From contig JAGXSZ010000019.1 of NCBI GenBank assembly GCA_018333515.1, forward strand, positions 1 through 46,260: a DNA stretch of 46,260 nt, given 5' to 3'. A program made the translations under genes and the position numbers. This stretch comes from Actinomycetota bacterium (lineage in GTDB: Bacteria > Actinomycetota > Aquicultoria > Aquicultorales > Aquicultoraceae). Positions 9,573 through 17,653 of the stretch are shown piece by piece. A model generated the notes under the pieces. That model saw nothing but the letters and a program-made list of their open reading frames with translations. It was not told the origin of the DNA and searched no databases. Each line of letters starts with the position of its first letter. The stretch's first letter is position 1.

Positions 9573-10388
9573 ATGGAAGAGAGAATATTCGCCCCGGTGG
9601 GCGAAGCCGCGGTAACGAGGGCTATCGTCGGTGAGTTTATGGAAGAGTTTATGGATTATGTCGAGAGCGATGTTATTGTAGTTGGCGCCGGGCCGAGTGG
9701 CTTGATAGCGGCAATGGATATGGCTAACGCCGGGTTAAAAACGCTCGTTATCGAAAGCAATAACTATCTCGGCGGCGGTTTTTGGATAGGCGGCTATCTC
9801 ATGAACAAGCTGACCGTTCGCGCGCCCGCCCAAGAGGTATTAAATGAGTTGGGCGTGCCCAACAAAGAGATTAGCGCCGGCCTTTATGTCGCCGATGGCC
9901 CCCATGCGTGTTCCAGGTTGATAGCGGCCGCGTGCGATGCCGGGGCAAAGGTGATAAACGCGACCAGGTTTGAAGACCTCGTTGTCCGCAACGAGATTGT
10001 GCAGGGCGCCGTGATCAACTGGAACGCGGTGGCTTCGCTGCCGCGAGCCATAACCTGCGTCGACCCGGTGGCGATCGAGTCGAAGTTCGTAATCGATGCA
10101 ACCGGACACGATGCCCATGTCATTGGCGCCTTAGCGAAGCGCGGCGTTTTAGGCTTGCCGGGCTGCGGGAGTATGTGGGTAGAAGAATCCGAAGATGTGT
10201 TGGTGAAAAAGACCGGTCTGGTATACCCCGGTCTTCTGGCAACCGGCATGGCGGTTGCTTCGGTTTACGGCCTGCCGCGCATGGGCCCCACCTTCGGCGG
10301 GATGCTCTTGTCCGGTCGAAAGGTCGCAAAGATAGCCGTTTCAGCCCTGGAAGAGATGAAATCGGCTAACTTTATCGAGCGGAAATAG
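9573..10388 (+). CDS. thi4: Thi4-family thiazole synthase
   Basis: A 271-residue Thi4/archaeal-type thiazole synthase that makes the ADP-thiazole carboxylate of thiamine from NAD, glycine and sulfide or a protein sulfur. Seen: FAD/NAD fold VVGAGPSGL (~37-45), [11 protein letters not shown], and the DATGHD motif. The start at 9573 was chosen over an in-frame ATG 30 nt upstream because AGGAGG (9558-9563) is 9 nt before it. The residue before VDP in the active-site loop is Cys162 (AITCVDP). At this place methanogen enzymes carry His and use free sulfide, while yeast THI4 carries the suicidal sulfur-donor Cys. The TPP riboswitch upstream confirms the thiamine role. Confidence 0.93.
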   Translation: MEERIFAPVGEAAVTRAIVGEFMEEFMDYVESDVIVVGAGPSGLIAAMDMANAGLKTLVIESNNYLGGGFWIGGYLMNKLTVRAPAQEVLNELGVPNKEISAGLYVADGPHACSRLIAAACDAGAKVINATRFEDLVVRNEIVQGAVINWNAVASLPRAITCVDPVAIESKFVIDATGHDAHVIGALAKRGVLGLPGCGSMWVEESEDVLVKKTGLVYPGLLATGMAVASVYGLPRMGPTFGGMLLSGRKVAKIAVSALEEMKSANFIERK

Positions 10389-10488
10389 AAGCGTAGAAAA
10401 GCAAAAGGCGGGCAACAGGGATCTGGGCCTCGATAGTTAATAGGCATTTTTGCCCCAACCGCCTGCAGTCGGCCCCCTCTTTTATTGA

Positions 10489-10532
10489 TGTGCGGATAGC
10501 ATCAAAATAATGTGCGGATAGCATCGAAAATG
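10489..10532. repeat. 22-bp tandem duplication
   Basis: TGTGCGGATAGCATC occurs at 10489-10503 and again at 10511-10525, with similar flanks, giving two copies of a 22-bp unit in the gap after thi4. An inverted repeat TCAAGACCTC / GAGGTCTTGA (10542-10551, 10587-10596) lies just downstream. No gene is seen in 10389-10777. Confidence 0.6.
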
Positions 10533-10643
10533 CTTTCCATATCAAGACCTCCTTATCGTGTTTACCGGTTATAAACGAGATAGTGTGAGGTCTTGATCTA
10601 TTTTGCAAGACCTTCACTCGCCTATAAGGAATTTACAGAGAGC

Positions 10644-10673
10644 TTGACAAGGCAACAAATAGATTGATACAAT
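10644..10673 (+). promoter_or_regulatory. Probable promoter of the split-Soret cytochrome unit
   Basis: TTGACA (10644-10649), an 18-nt spacer and TACAAT (10668-10673). It stands about 270 nt before the cytochrome gene and 105 nt before a 35-codon reading frame, so the transcript has a long leader. Confidence 0.55.
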
Positions 10674-10777
10674 TGTTACAAAGAATCCTAGTAAGCCGAT
10701 ATGAATAATGGGTTGCAAGCGAACTTAATCCTAGTGTTTCTACATGTATACTAATTTTCTAAGAAAGGAGGTTGGTA

Positions 10778-10885
10778 TTGATTGGAAATTTATTACGTAT
10801 CCGTAAAAATCCAATGGCATTGGAGCACCGCGCGCACTTTGTCCGGAATTTAGCTCAGGCGGCGGGCCAAAGGGCAGACACATGA
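10778..10885 (+). CDS. Small 35-residue protein or leader peptide upstream of the cytochrome
   Basis: A TTG-started frame of 35 codons with a very good Shine-Dalgarno (AGGAGG at 10766-10771, 6 nt before the TTG). The peptide starts MIGNLLRIRKN and is basic (several Arg, Lys and His) without a membrane segment. No family is recognised. It ends 54 nt before the split-Soret cytochrome gene and lies in that gene's leader, so it could be a regulatory leader peptide or a small protein. Support is the ribosome site only. Confidence 0.4.
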   Translation: MIGNLLRIRKNPMALEHRAHFVRNLAQAAGQRADT

Positions 10886-10939
10886 GGCAAGGAGGCCTTA
10901 CTTATCCGCAAAGATTGTGTAAAGGGGAGGTAGGAAATT

Positions 10940-11722
10940 ATGGAGATATACAAGGGGTTAGAAGAGGATAAGTTATCAAGACGACGGTTTCTCGCCAAGG
11001 CAGGGGTACTTACTGCGGGAGCAACGACAATGGCGGTGTTATCGGGATGTGGGGTGCAGTCTTCTCAAGTGCCAACCGCGGAAACATCAGCTAAGGCAAA
11101 ACCTGAATATCCATGGGGGTACAAGAAAATAGATCCCGATAGGGCCGCGGAAATAGCTTACGACAGGTGGTATAAGGGATTTTGTAGTTATTCGGTTGTA
11201 AGCGGGATACTCGTTCCTCTCCAGGAAGAGATGGGAGAACCTTATGCCCTACTTCCATTAGAAGCTTTTAAATTTGCCCATGGCGGAGTAGTTGGCTGGG
11301 GAACCATGTGTGGAACGTTGATCGCAGCGGGCATCGCCACAAGTTTTATCGCCGGTGAGGAGGGCGAAAAAATACTAAATGATGTTATAAATTGGTATAC
11401 GACTACTGAGCTGCCGATTTATAAGCCGGCAAATCCAAAGGCGGATATCAAAAATGTAAACAAGAGCGGCTCACCGCTCTGTCACATTTCAGTTGGTAAA
11501 TGGATGAAAAAGGAGGGAGTTCCAATCGGTTCCCCCCAGAGGAAAGATAGATGCGCAAGGCTTTCTGTCGACGTTACAGTAAAGACCGTAAATCTTCTAA
11601 ATGAATGGACAGACGGTAAGTTCGTACCAGTGCACGGCTCCCAAGTTAAGACGCACGATATAACATCCCAAAATAACTGCACCAGCTGTCATGGAACGGA
11701 TGTGCCGATGCCGCCCAGATAA
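10940..11722 (+). CDS. Tat-exported split-Soret cytochrome c-like lipoprotein
   Basis: A 260-residue exported protein. The N-terminus has a twin-arginine motif (SRRRFLAKAG) and then LSGCG, a lipobox, so it is probably a Tat-exported lipoprotein. The body resembles the C_GCAxxG_C_C/split-Soret cytochrome c family: CSYSVV, then GGVVGWGTMCGTL, PLCHIS, DRCARL, and a C-terminal heme c site CTSCH. Family knowledge: split-Soret cytochrome c of Desulfovibrio binds two hemes per subunit and shares axial ligands across a dimer; only one CXXCH is visible here. Its role is extracytoplasmic electron transfer with an unknown partner. Base composition is more AT-rich than the neighbours, which suggests transfer. 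Confidence 0.82.
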   Translation: MEIYKGLEEDKLSRRRFLAKAGVLTAGATTMAVLSGCGVQSSQVPTAETSAKAKPEYPWGYKKIDPDRAAEIAYDRWYKGFCSYSVVSGILVPLQEEMGEPYALLPLEAFKFAHGGVVGWGTMCGTLIAAGIATSFIAGEEGEKILNDVINWYTTTELPIYKPANPKADIKNVNKSGSPLCHISVGKWMKKEGVPIGSPQRKDRCARLSVDVTVKTVNLLNEWTDGKFVPVHGSQVKTHDITSQNNCTSCHGTDVPMPPR

Positions 11723-11798
11723 TCTATATATCCTAAACCGCGCCGCGCTTTTGCCGAGAATAAATAGTAACGGAAATCCACTCGAAGGAGACGTCGCA

Positions 11799-12395
11799 AT
11801 GTTTATTCTCGGCTTTATTATGCTCGCACTTGTTTTTGGCTATCTTCAAGGGGGGAAGCTCGCTTCACTCTCGCAGGTTAGGTTGCGTTATGGTCTGCTT
11901 GTCGTGGCGGCTTTCATCTTGCAGGCGACGGTCTATGTGTGGGACACGTCTTACTTGAGCGTTGCCGCTATTGGTATAATCGCAAACGGCGCATCCTACG
12001 CGCTCATCATCGTGTTCATGCTTGCCAATCGCGGCATCGCCGGAGCGCCGGTTATCGCCACGGGTCTGCTCCTTAATTTCTTTGCGATACTCTCGAACGG
12101 CGGCTATATGCCGGGTTCGATAGCGGTCGCGGGCACCGGCCTCGTTAATCTAGGGTATCCAGCCGACCCTCCGCTCCTCTGGTTTCTCGGTGATGTCTTA
12201 TCTATGCCCCAGGCATTATCGTTTGGCGGCGCGTTCAGCATAGGCGACGTCTGTGTCGGTATCGGTGTCTTCGCGGGGCTTCGCGAGTTGATGGAGCCCG
12301 CGAGCGCGGAGATCCGGATATTGAGGCCGCGCTACCAGCCGAAGCACCTCGCGAGCGCGAGTAAGCGTCTCCTATTGGTGAGGCGCGCGAGCTAG
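11799..12395 (+). CDS. DUF5317 family integral membrane protein
   Basis: A 198-residue membrane protein with about five hydrophobic segments, including an N-terminal FILGFIMLALVFGYLQGG and the FFAILSNGGYMPGS stretch near the middle that marks the DUF5317 family. The start at 11799 is chosen because GAAGGAG is 8 nt upstream; the frame is open further upstream but would overlap the cytochrome gene. No function is known for the family. It follows the cytochrome by 76 nt and ends before a strong terminator, so the two may be co-transcribed. Confidence 0.8.
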   Translation: MFILGFIMLALVFGYLQGGKLASLSQVRLRYGLLVVAAFILQATVYVWDTSYLSVAAIGIIANGASYALIIVFMLANRGIAGAPVIATGLLLNFFAILSNGGYMPGSIAVAGTGLVNLGYPADPPLLWFLGDVLSMPQALSFGGAFSIGDVCVGIGVFAGLRELMEPASAEIRILRPRYQPKHLASASKRLLLVRRAS

Positions 12396-12437
12396 CCCGC
12401 TCGCAGGCGTTTCGGTTGACCATGCCTTCGTCTTTTT

Positions 12438-12465
12438 AGGCCCCTCCGCGGAGGGGCCTTTTTTT
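12438..12465 (+). terminator. Strong intrinsic terminator
   Basis: A perfect palindrome, AGGCCCCTCCG / CGGAGGGGCCT, followed by seven T residues, 43 nt after the DUF5317 gene. Confidence 0.93.
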
Positions 12466-12512
12466 GTTCAGCCATGACGGACGAGTTCTCGATTCGATAA
12501 AGAGGGCGTAAG

Positions 12513-12641
12513 ATGACAGTCGATAAACTAAAAGACAAAATCAGGCCGGACATCGAGTCGACGTTCGGCGGCTTGACGGCGAATTACCTTGATATAGCGC
12601 CGGTAAGATATACTTATATGCAAGAAAAACCCACGAAATAA
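12513..12641 (+). CDS. Hypothetical 42-residue protein (possibly a gene fragment)
   Basis: A 42-codon frame from ATG to TAA, starting MTVDKLKDKIRPDIEST. The sequence is hydrophilic and has normal-looking GC-rich codons until the last ~10 codons, where composition turns AT-rich, so it may be the first part of a longer gene cut by an insertion or deletion. AGAGGG lies ~8 nt upstream. No family recognised. The stretch 12642-12828 holds nothing I can name. Confidence 0.3.
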   Translation: MTVDKLKDKIRPDIESTFGGLTANYLDIAPVRYTYMQEKPTK

Positions 12642-12828
12642 ACATACAAGATACCCTTTACATCCATCCCCCCTCTGGTAGCCTATAAACGTAGTGCTAC
12701 TTTACGATAGTCGGATTTTCCAATCAGAATCAATTTGCGAGGGGGCGGTGAATCGCGGGATGAATTTTCTTTTTAACGCGGTGATTGTCTTCCATGTTTG
12801 AACAAGTGTATGCTGGTTAGGAGGGAAC

Positions 12829-12963
12829 ATGAAGAAATTGTTTGTCGCTTTGTTGGTGGTAATGATCGGCGGGACTTTGGTAGTGGGCATTGCTTATGCT
12901 TATACGCATACTTTATTAAACAAAGACGCTGCCAGAGCTTCTACCGCTAGGTGGTTTAATTAA
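12829..12963 (+). CDS. Small membrane or secreted peptide, 44 residues
   Basis: A 44-residue frame that starts MKKLFVALLVVMIGG, a classic signal peptide or single membrane segment (residues ~4-25), with a short polar tail. AGGAGGG lies just upstream with good spacing. It ends 27 nt before the next gene, which also has a signal peptide and AT-rich codons, so the two are probably co-transcribed. Function unknown. Confidence 0.6.
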   Translation: MKKLFVALLVVMIGGTLVVGIAYAYTHTLLNKDAARASTARWFN

Positions 12964-12990
12964 TATAACAAGTATCGAAAGGAGACAGAC

Positions 12991-13590
12991 ATGAAAAAAA
13001 TAAAAGTAGTCACCTTGCTTCTGACAGCAACCTTAACAGTGAGTGCCCTTGCAGCCTATGGTTACGGGAAAATGATCAGTCCCGGAAAAACAGTTGTTAG
13101 CGCAGATGCTAGCTTTGCATATCATGACAAAAACGAACTAGTTAACCTTGCTACTGTTATCGTGTCGGGGGAAGTCGTCTCTTCAGAGGTGCAAGATGAT
13201 TTAAGAGGTTTTCCTGCAACAGACTATATAGTTAAGGTGGACAAAGTATTTAGGGGCAACCCTGGTGCTGAAGTCGAGGTCCGTACCGAAGGTGGGGAAA
13301 ACGCCAAAATGATCTACGATCCCGGCGAAGGGTATGTTACCTTTCAAATAGGAGAACAAGTAGTTCTGTTCCTCACTGACGATAAAGGGGATCGTACAGA
13401 CAAAGATGACTTCGGTTACTACGTACTTGGAGTCCAAGGAAAATTCAAAGAAGAAAACGGCAAACTAACGAACAGGGATTATACATTTGATGCAGCTACC
13501 TTTGCGCAAGAACTGGACCAGATTGAGAAAGAAAACAAAGCGAATGGGTTAAAGAAACTCACAGATGTTCCAAGTAGTGATGGAATTTAA
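12991..13590 (+). CDS. Secreted protein of unknown function, AT-rich island
   Basis: A 199-residue protein with an N-terminal signal peptide (MKKIKVVTLLLTATLTVSA...). The mature part has the pattern ATVIVSGEVVS ... TDYIVKVDKVFRGNPG ... VRTEGG ... VVLFLTDD ... YYVLGVQGKF, a beta-rich fold seen in secreted hypothetical proteins of Firmicutes (from memory, no named function). AAAGGAGA precedes the ATG. Codons are clearly more AT-rich than those of the C1 or pantothenate genes, and no C1 or cofactor genes are linked, so recent transfer is likely. It could bind a ligand at the cell surface, but nothing catalytic is visible. Confidence 0.8.
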   Translation: MKKIKVVTLLLTATLTVSALAAYGYGKMISPGKTVVSADASFAYHDKNELVNLATVIVSGEVVSSEVQDDLRGFPATDYIVKVDKVFRGNPGAEVEVRTEGGENAKMIYDPGEGYVTFQIGEQVVLFLTDDKGDRTDKDDFGYYVLGVQGKFKEENGKLTNRDYTFDAATFAQELDQIEKENKANGLKKLTDVPSSDGI

Positions 13591-13655
13591 CCATTTGCAG
13601 CTCGGCAACTGCCATAAAGGCATCTAGCTTTCACGTCTAAAACAAAGAATCGCTC

Positions 13656-13793
13656 TCAGAGCTTTTCAACAAGTTCAACGATATCGCGCGCGGCCTGGGA
13701 GACTAGCTTGCGCGCGATATCGCTTATGCCCTCATCGCCGCGAAGCTGGTTGCCATAACCGATGATCAAGACGTTCTTATCCATGGATACCAT
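13656..13793 (-). pseudogene. Remnant of a hydrogenase maturation protease (HyaD/HycI family)
   Basis: A 45-codon frame reads MVSMDKNVLIIGYGNQLRGD and then EGISDIARKLVSQAARDIVELVEKL. The first part is the hallmark N-terminus of hydrogenase maturation endopeptidases (IGxGNxLRGDEG, with the metal-binding Asp/Glu). The last part resembles the C-terminal helix of the same family. About 100 residues that normally lie between are missing, so this looks like an in-frame internal deletion of an old gene rather than a working protease. No hydrogenase genes are in the window. Confidence 0.65.
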
Positions 13794-13856
13794 TATAGCG
13801 ATAGGGCCGGTGTGCGACGAGTAAAAGTGATAAGAATCTTTGACCTAGCTGCAGCG

Positions 13857-14240
13857 CTACCGGCTCGTTGTCGGCTGCAAGACATCGGCGGCGGTGACCG
13901 GTTTGTTGTCGTTGTCCACCAGGACGACTCTCGGTTGCCACTCCGCTATCTCGCTCTCAGATACTATTGCGTATGAGAGGATGATGACCTTCTCGCCCGG
14001 CTGCATCAAGAGCGCCGCGGCGCCGTTGAGGCAGATGACGCCCGAGCCTCGCGCGCCGGCGATGGCGTAGGTCTCCAGGCGGACACCGTTATCGAGGTTG
14101 ACCACACTTACTTTTTCGTTTTCGAGGATGTCGGCAAGTGCCATAAGCCCGCTATCGATAGTGACGCTCCCGATATAATCGACGTTCGCCTCGGTAATCG
14201 TCGCCCTATGGATTTTGCCTCGCAGCATAAAACGTTGCAT
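13857..14240 (-). CDS. panD: Aspartate 1-decarboxylase, PanD
   Basis: A 127-residue pyruvoyl-dependent aspartate decarboxylase that makes beta-alanine for pantothenate. The self-cleavage site is YIGSVTID (Gly24-Ser25), where the serine becomes the pyruvoyl group. [27 protein letters not shown] and KVIILSYA are family hallmarks, and the length is normal. GTAGGAGC lies before the ATG. It is the last gene of the minus-strand set DUF2520, panB, panC, panD. Confidence 0.97.
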   Translation of the reverse strand: MQRFMLRGKIHRATITEANVDYIGSVTIDSGLMALADILENEKVSVVNLDNGVRLETYAIAGARGSGVICLNGAAALLMQPGEKVIILSYAIVSESEIAEWQPRVVLVDNDNKPVTAADVLQPTTSR

Positions 14241-14331
14241 ATGCTCCTACCTGTTTCAACTATACGAAAGGATAACATCTAATTTAAAACAATTCGCCGT
14301 ATTTTTCAAGCTCCGGCCGTGTGACGGCTTG

Positions 14332-15195
14332 TTAGGCCGGTCGCACCACTGCGTTATCGATCAAGCGAGTTCCGCCGACCCTGGCCGCTATCGCTATCAA
14401 AGTGTCGCCCGCGATTTTGGCGACTTCAGCTAGGCTTTGAGCGTCGCGGACCTCGAGATATTCAATCTCGACGAGACTCTCAGCCTCGATTACGTCACGC
14501 ATCGCCCGCTCAACCTCGGCCGACTCTCTTATATTCTTATCTACCATCTCCTGCGCGATTTTAAGCGCTTTCGCGAGCACGAGCGCCGCTTTTCGCTCCC
14601 CGGCCGAGAGGTAGGCATTGCGCGAGGACATCGCAAGCCCGTCCGCTTCCCGCACCGTCGGTACACCGACGATTTCGCTGTCGATGTTCAAGTCGGCCGC
14701 TATCCTGCGCACCACGGCGAGCTGCTGCCAATCTTTTTCGCCGAAGACCGCTATGTCGGGCTCGACTATATTGAGGAGCTTGGCGACGACGGTGGCGACT
14801 CCGCTGAAATGCCCGGGACGGCTTTTGCCGCAGAGCACATCGGCGATGCCTTCAACGTTAACCGAGGTCGCATAACCCTCGGGATATATCTCCCCGGCGC
14901 TCGGCGTAAATAGTATGTCGACGTCGACGCTCTCCGCCATAGCCCTATCGCGGTCGAGGTCTACCGGATACTTTTCAAAATCCTCGCTTGGCCCGAACTG
15001 CGTCGGGTTTACGAAGATGCTCACCACGACTACGTCGGCCCGTTTCTTCGCCTCGCGCATCAGCGTCAGGTGGCCTTCGTGGAAGTAGCCCATCGTCGGC
15101 ACAAACCCGACTCTTCTATTCTCCGCGCGAGCCGCGCCCAGCTTCTTTCGCAGCTCAACAATGGTATGTGTCTCAAACATCTCAATGCTCGTCAT
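14332..15195 (-). CDS. panC: Pantothenate synthetase, PanC
   Basis: A 287-residue pantoate-beta-alanine ligase of normal length. Seen: VPTMGYFHEGHLTL with the nucleotide-binding HxGH-type motif (residues 39-42), SIFVNPTQFGP, VFGEKDWQQ, and the KMSKS-like MSSRNAYLS. It joins pantoate with beta-alanine using ATP. Its neighbours panB and panD supply both substrates. The N-terminus may start at the first Met or at Met6; no strong ribosome site decides it. Confidence 0.96.
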   Translation of the reverse strand: MTSIEMFETHTIVELRKKLGAARAENRRVGFVPTMGYFHEGHLTLMREAKKRADVVVVSIFVNPTQFGPSEDFEKYPVDLDRDRAMAESVDVDILFTPSAGEIYPEGYATSVNVEGIADVLCGKSRPGHFSGVATVVAKLLNIVEPDIAVFGEKDWQQLAVVRRIAADLNIDSEIVGVPTVREADGLAMSSRNAYLSAGERKAALVLAKALKIAQEMVDKNIRESAEVERAMRDVIEAESLVEIEYLEVRDAQSLAEVAKIAGDTLIAIAARVGGTRLIDNAVVRPA

Positions 15196-15317
15196 GGTCG
15201 GCGCCGTTACTGTAAAACACCTAGTCAGCGGTGCTATTATATCAGCGTACTGTTACAATTGCAAGGCAAACGCCAACTATGCGCAAACACGTAACACCAC
15301 GATGTTACATGCTATTA

Positions 15318-16181
15318 TTAAGACTCCTCCAGCCCCTTATCGATCATCTTTATAAACGTATCGAGGACGGCTTCATCCATGCCGTAGGAGTGCTCGGGGG
15401 TTGGGAAGACGTCGGTTCGAACCTCGGTGATATAGCTTTGGACCGCTTCGCCGACGATGGCCCTAAGATTCGTATATTGCTTGGAGAACTTAGGCGTGAA
15501 CTTCTCGAACATGCCGAGGAGGTCGTTGGTGACAAGCACCTGGCCGTCGCAATTGGGTCCCGCCCCGATGCCGATGGTGGGGATGGAGAGGCCGGCGGTG
15601 ACCAGCTCGGCGAGTTCCGCCGGGACTTTCTCGAGTACGATGGCGAACGCACCGGCCGCTTCGAGGGCGAGCGCATCGTCAAGGAGGACTCTGGCCTCAT
15701 CGACGCCGCGCGCCCGCAGGCCGTAGCCGCCGAACTGGTGGAGGGATTGCGGCGTCAGGCCCAGGTGTCCCATGACCGGTATGCCGGCGTCCGTTATCTT
15801 CTTAACCAGCCCCACGATACGCGACCCGCCTTCGAGCTTGACCGCTTGCGCGCCCGAGAATTTCATAATAGAGCCGACGTTCTCGAGCGCTTTTTCATCG
15901 GATACCTGGTACGACATAAACGGCATATCGGTTATGATCATTGCCTGCGTGGAGCCGCGCGCCACCGCTTTGGTGTGGTGTATCATCTCCTCGACGGTCA
16001 CGGGCAGCGTGTCCTCGTACCCGAGAGCGACCATGCCGAGCGAATCGCCCACCAACAGAATATCAATGCCCGCCGCATCCAATATTCCGGCGAACGCATA
16101 GTCGTATGCGGTGAGCATCGTTATTCGTTCACCCTTCGATTTCATCTCCCGCAGTGTCTGTATGTTCACCCTTCCCGCCAT
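15318..16181 (-). CDS. panB: 3-methyl-2-oxobutanoate hydroxymethyltransferase, PanB
   Basis: A 287-residue ketopantoate hydroxymethyltransferase, a TIM barrel that transfers the one-carbon unit of 5,10-methylene-THF to ketoisovalerate. Seen: KMAGRVN-like N-terminus, LTAYDYAFA, the metal-binding VGDSLGMV, KLEGG, GHLGLTPQS, and the catalytic-Glu region LEKVPAEL. GGGGAGGAAA lies before the ATG. It uses the same methylene-THF pool as MetF. The 122-nt gap before panC and the 229-nt gap upstream hold no gene. Confidence 0.97.
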   Translation of the reverse strand: MAGRVNIQTLREMKSKGERITMLTAYDYAFAGILDAAGIDILLVGDSLGMVALGYEDTLPVTVEEMIHHTKAVARGSTQAMIITDMPFMSYQVSDEKALENVGSIMKFSGAQAVKLEGGSRIVGLVKKITDAGIPVMGHLGLTPQSLHQFGGYGLRARGVDEARVLLDDALALEAAGAFAIVLEKVPAELAELVTAGLSIPTIGIGAGPNCDGQVLVTNDLLGMFEKFTPKFSKQYTNLRAIVGEAVQSYITEVRTDVFPTPEHSYGMDEAVLDTFIKMIDKGLEES

Positions 16182-16410
16182 CTGCTATTTCCTCCCCCGT
16201 TTGAACATCCTATGCGCTTTATCTAGCGTTTTGCTCTGTTTAGAGCGCTTATTATACAAGCCAAAACGTACCCGCACCATCCACGGGCCCGTTTTTCCGC
16301 GCCGCTTTGTCTCACGAATACAAATAGGCGCCTACGGGCCGTCCCCTCCGCCGGCCTCTCCTCTCCCCGCCGCGCTTTGCGCTATAAACAGGCAACCGCA
16401 AACACGCCCG

Positions 16411-17319
16411 CTACCCATGCTCCGCTTTGAGCGCCGCATAGAGTTTGGCCGCGACTTCCGGTCTCAAGCCCCCGTTTGTCACAGCCATATCGACTGTTCT
16501 TAGCCCCAGCATGCGGTAGGTCTCGATTATCTCTTCGTCCATGACGACGAGTTTTTTGAGGTGCCGCTCGACAGTCTCGGCGTCCCCGCGGGCAATCGGC
16601 CCGGTAAGCGCAGGCGCGGCTCCGACGCTCTCGATGTTTGCGAGCGTCCCTTTTATCAGCGGCATCATCGCTTCTACCGCGGCGCGCTCCTCGAAACCGG
16701 CGGCCGCGTAGAGTTTTTGCGCGGTATATACCAGCGTCACCAGGTAGTTCGAGGCCACGCAGGCCGCGGCGTGGTAGAGCGTCTTGTGTCCATCGGCGAC
16801 CTCCACGACTTTGCCGTCGAGGTCGGCGGCTATTCGCAGGGCGACCTCGCGGGCCGTCCCCTCCGCCGTCAGACCGAAGTAGGAGCCCGGCAGGCGCTCC
16901 ACGGCAAGCTCGATGCCCGCAAACGATTGTATCGGGTGAAGGCTCGCCACACCGGCGCCGGCCTCTTTGGCGGAGGATAGCAGGTCGAGGCCGGCCGCGC
17001 CGCTCATGTGTATTACGGTCTGTGACGGGGTGAGCCCGCCGCCCGCCGCGAGTTTTTTGCAGGCGCTCTCGATTTGACCATCCTTTGTCGTGATAAGGAT
17101 GACATCAAGATCCGCAGTTATGTATGAATCGGCCGGCGCTTCGCCGGTGTCCCGCACAAGGCGCGCTCCCGGCAGGTACAAGGCGGCCTTCTCGAGCGAC
17201 GCCTCGCTCGCCGTGACCGCGACGGCAATGCGGTGTCCCTTCCTCCGCAGGAGGTAGCCAACGGCCGCCCCGACTTTTCCCGCCCCGATTATGGCGATAT
17301 TATAGCCACTCTCACTCAT
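16411..17319 (-). CDS. Rossmann-like/DUF2520 dehydrogenase-like protein in the pantothenate cluster
   Basis: A 302-residue protein with an N-terminal NAD(P) Rossmann motif (IIGAGKVGAAVG, ~8-19) and a C-terminal all-helical DUF2520 domain (LYHAAACVASNYLVTL and following), the layout of 6-phosphogluconate-dehydrogenase-like or ketopantoate-reductase-like enzymes. The start MSESGYN is taken rather than an in-frame codon 33 nt upstream because the signature starts right after it. Genes of this family often lie directly before panB-panC-panD in Gram-positive genomes. A role as a ketopantoate reductase substitute is plausible here, since no panE is seen, but it is inference. Confidence 0.82.
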   Translation of the reverse strand: MSESGYNIAIIGAGKVGAAVGYLLRRKGHRIAVAVTASEASLEKAALYLPGARLVRDTGEAPADSYITADLDVILITTKDGQIESACKKLAAGGGLTPSQTVIHMSGAAGLDLLSSAKEAGAGVASLHPIQSFAGIELAVERLPGSYFGLTAEGTAREVALRIAADLDGKVVEVADGHKTLYHAAACVASNYLVTLVYTAQKLYAAAGFEERAAVEAMMPLIKGTLANIESVGAAPALTGPIARGDAETVERHLKKLVVMDEEIIETYRMLGLRTVDMAVTNGGLRPEVAAKLYAALKAEHG

Positions 17320-17653
17320 GCGCCACCCGCTATCAAAGCGTAAACATATCAAACGCTTCTTATTTGTACCCTATTGTAATGTCTACCGCGCTTGAAGTCC
17401 AAAAAATCCCCGCATATTTACCCGTTCTTGCGGTCGCTCAATCACTCGGACCAGGCCCGAGCAGCGCACATACAGGCGCCGGTTTCATCTGGATAATACG
17501 AGCGCAAGGTAGTATAGTTGAGATGCGGATGTTATTATAACAGTCATTTCGGGTAAATAATTCAGGCCTTACTCGGGCACTCGGGCACTATACAGTCGCA
17601 AGAAAAGCAGGCTTTTTCGCCGATAGTGATATTTATAGAACAGGAGAAGCCAT
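17320..17653. other. Divergent intergenic region, no gene seen
   Basis: A 334-nt region between the divergent DUF2520 and PQQ-propeller genes. It must hold two promoters, but I see no convincing consensus boxes. A short tandem repeat ACTCGGGC (two copies near 17573-17588) is the only other pattern. GGAG before 17654 serves the propeller gene. Confidence 0.4.

Noticed and set aside
11691-11798. Upstream start for the DUF5317 gene
   Set aside because: It would overlap the cytochrome gene's end and lacks a ribosome site; the ATG at 11799 has one and begins with the first membrane helix.
15231-16226. 331-codon plus-strand frame opposite panB
   Set aside because: panB is certain on the other strand; the frame has no domain or signal.
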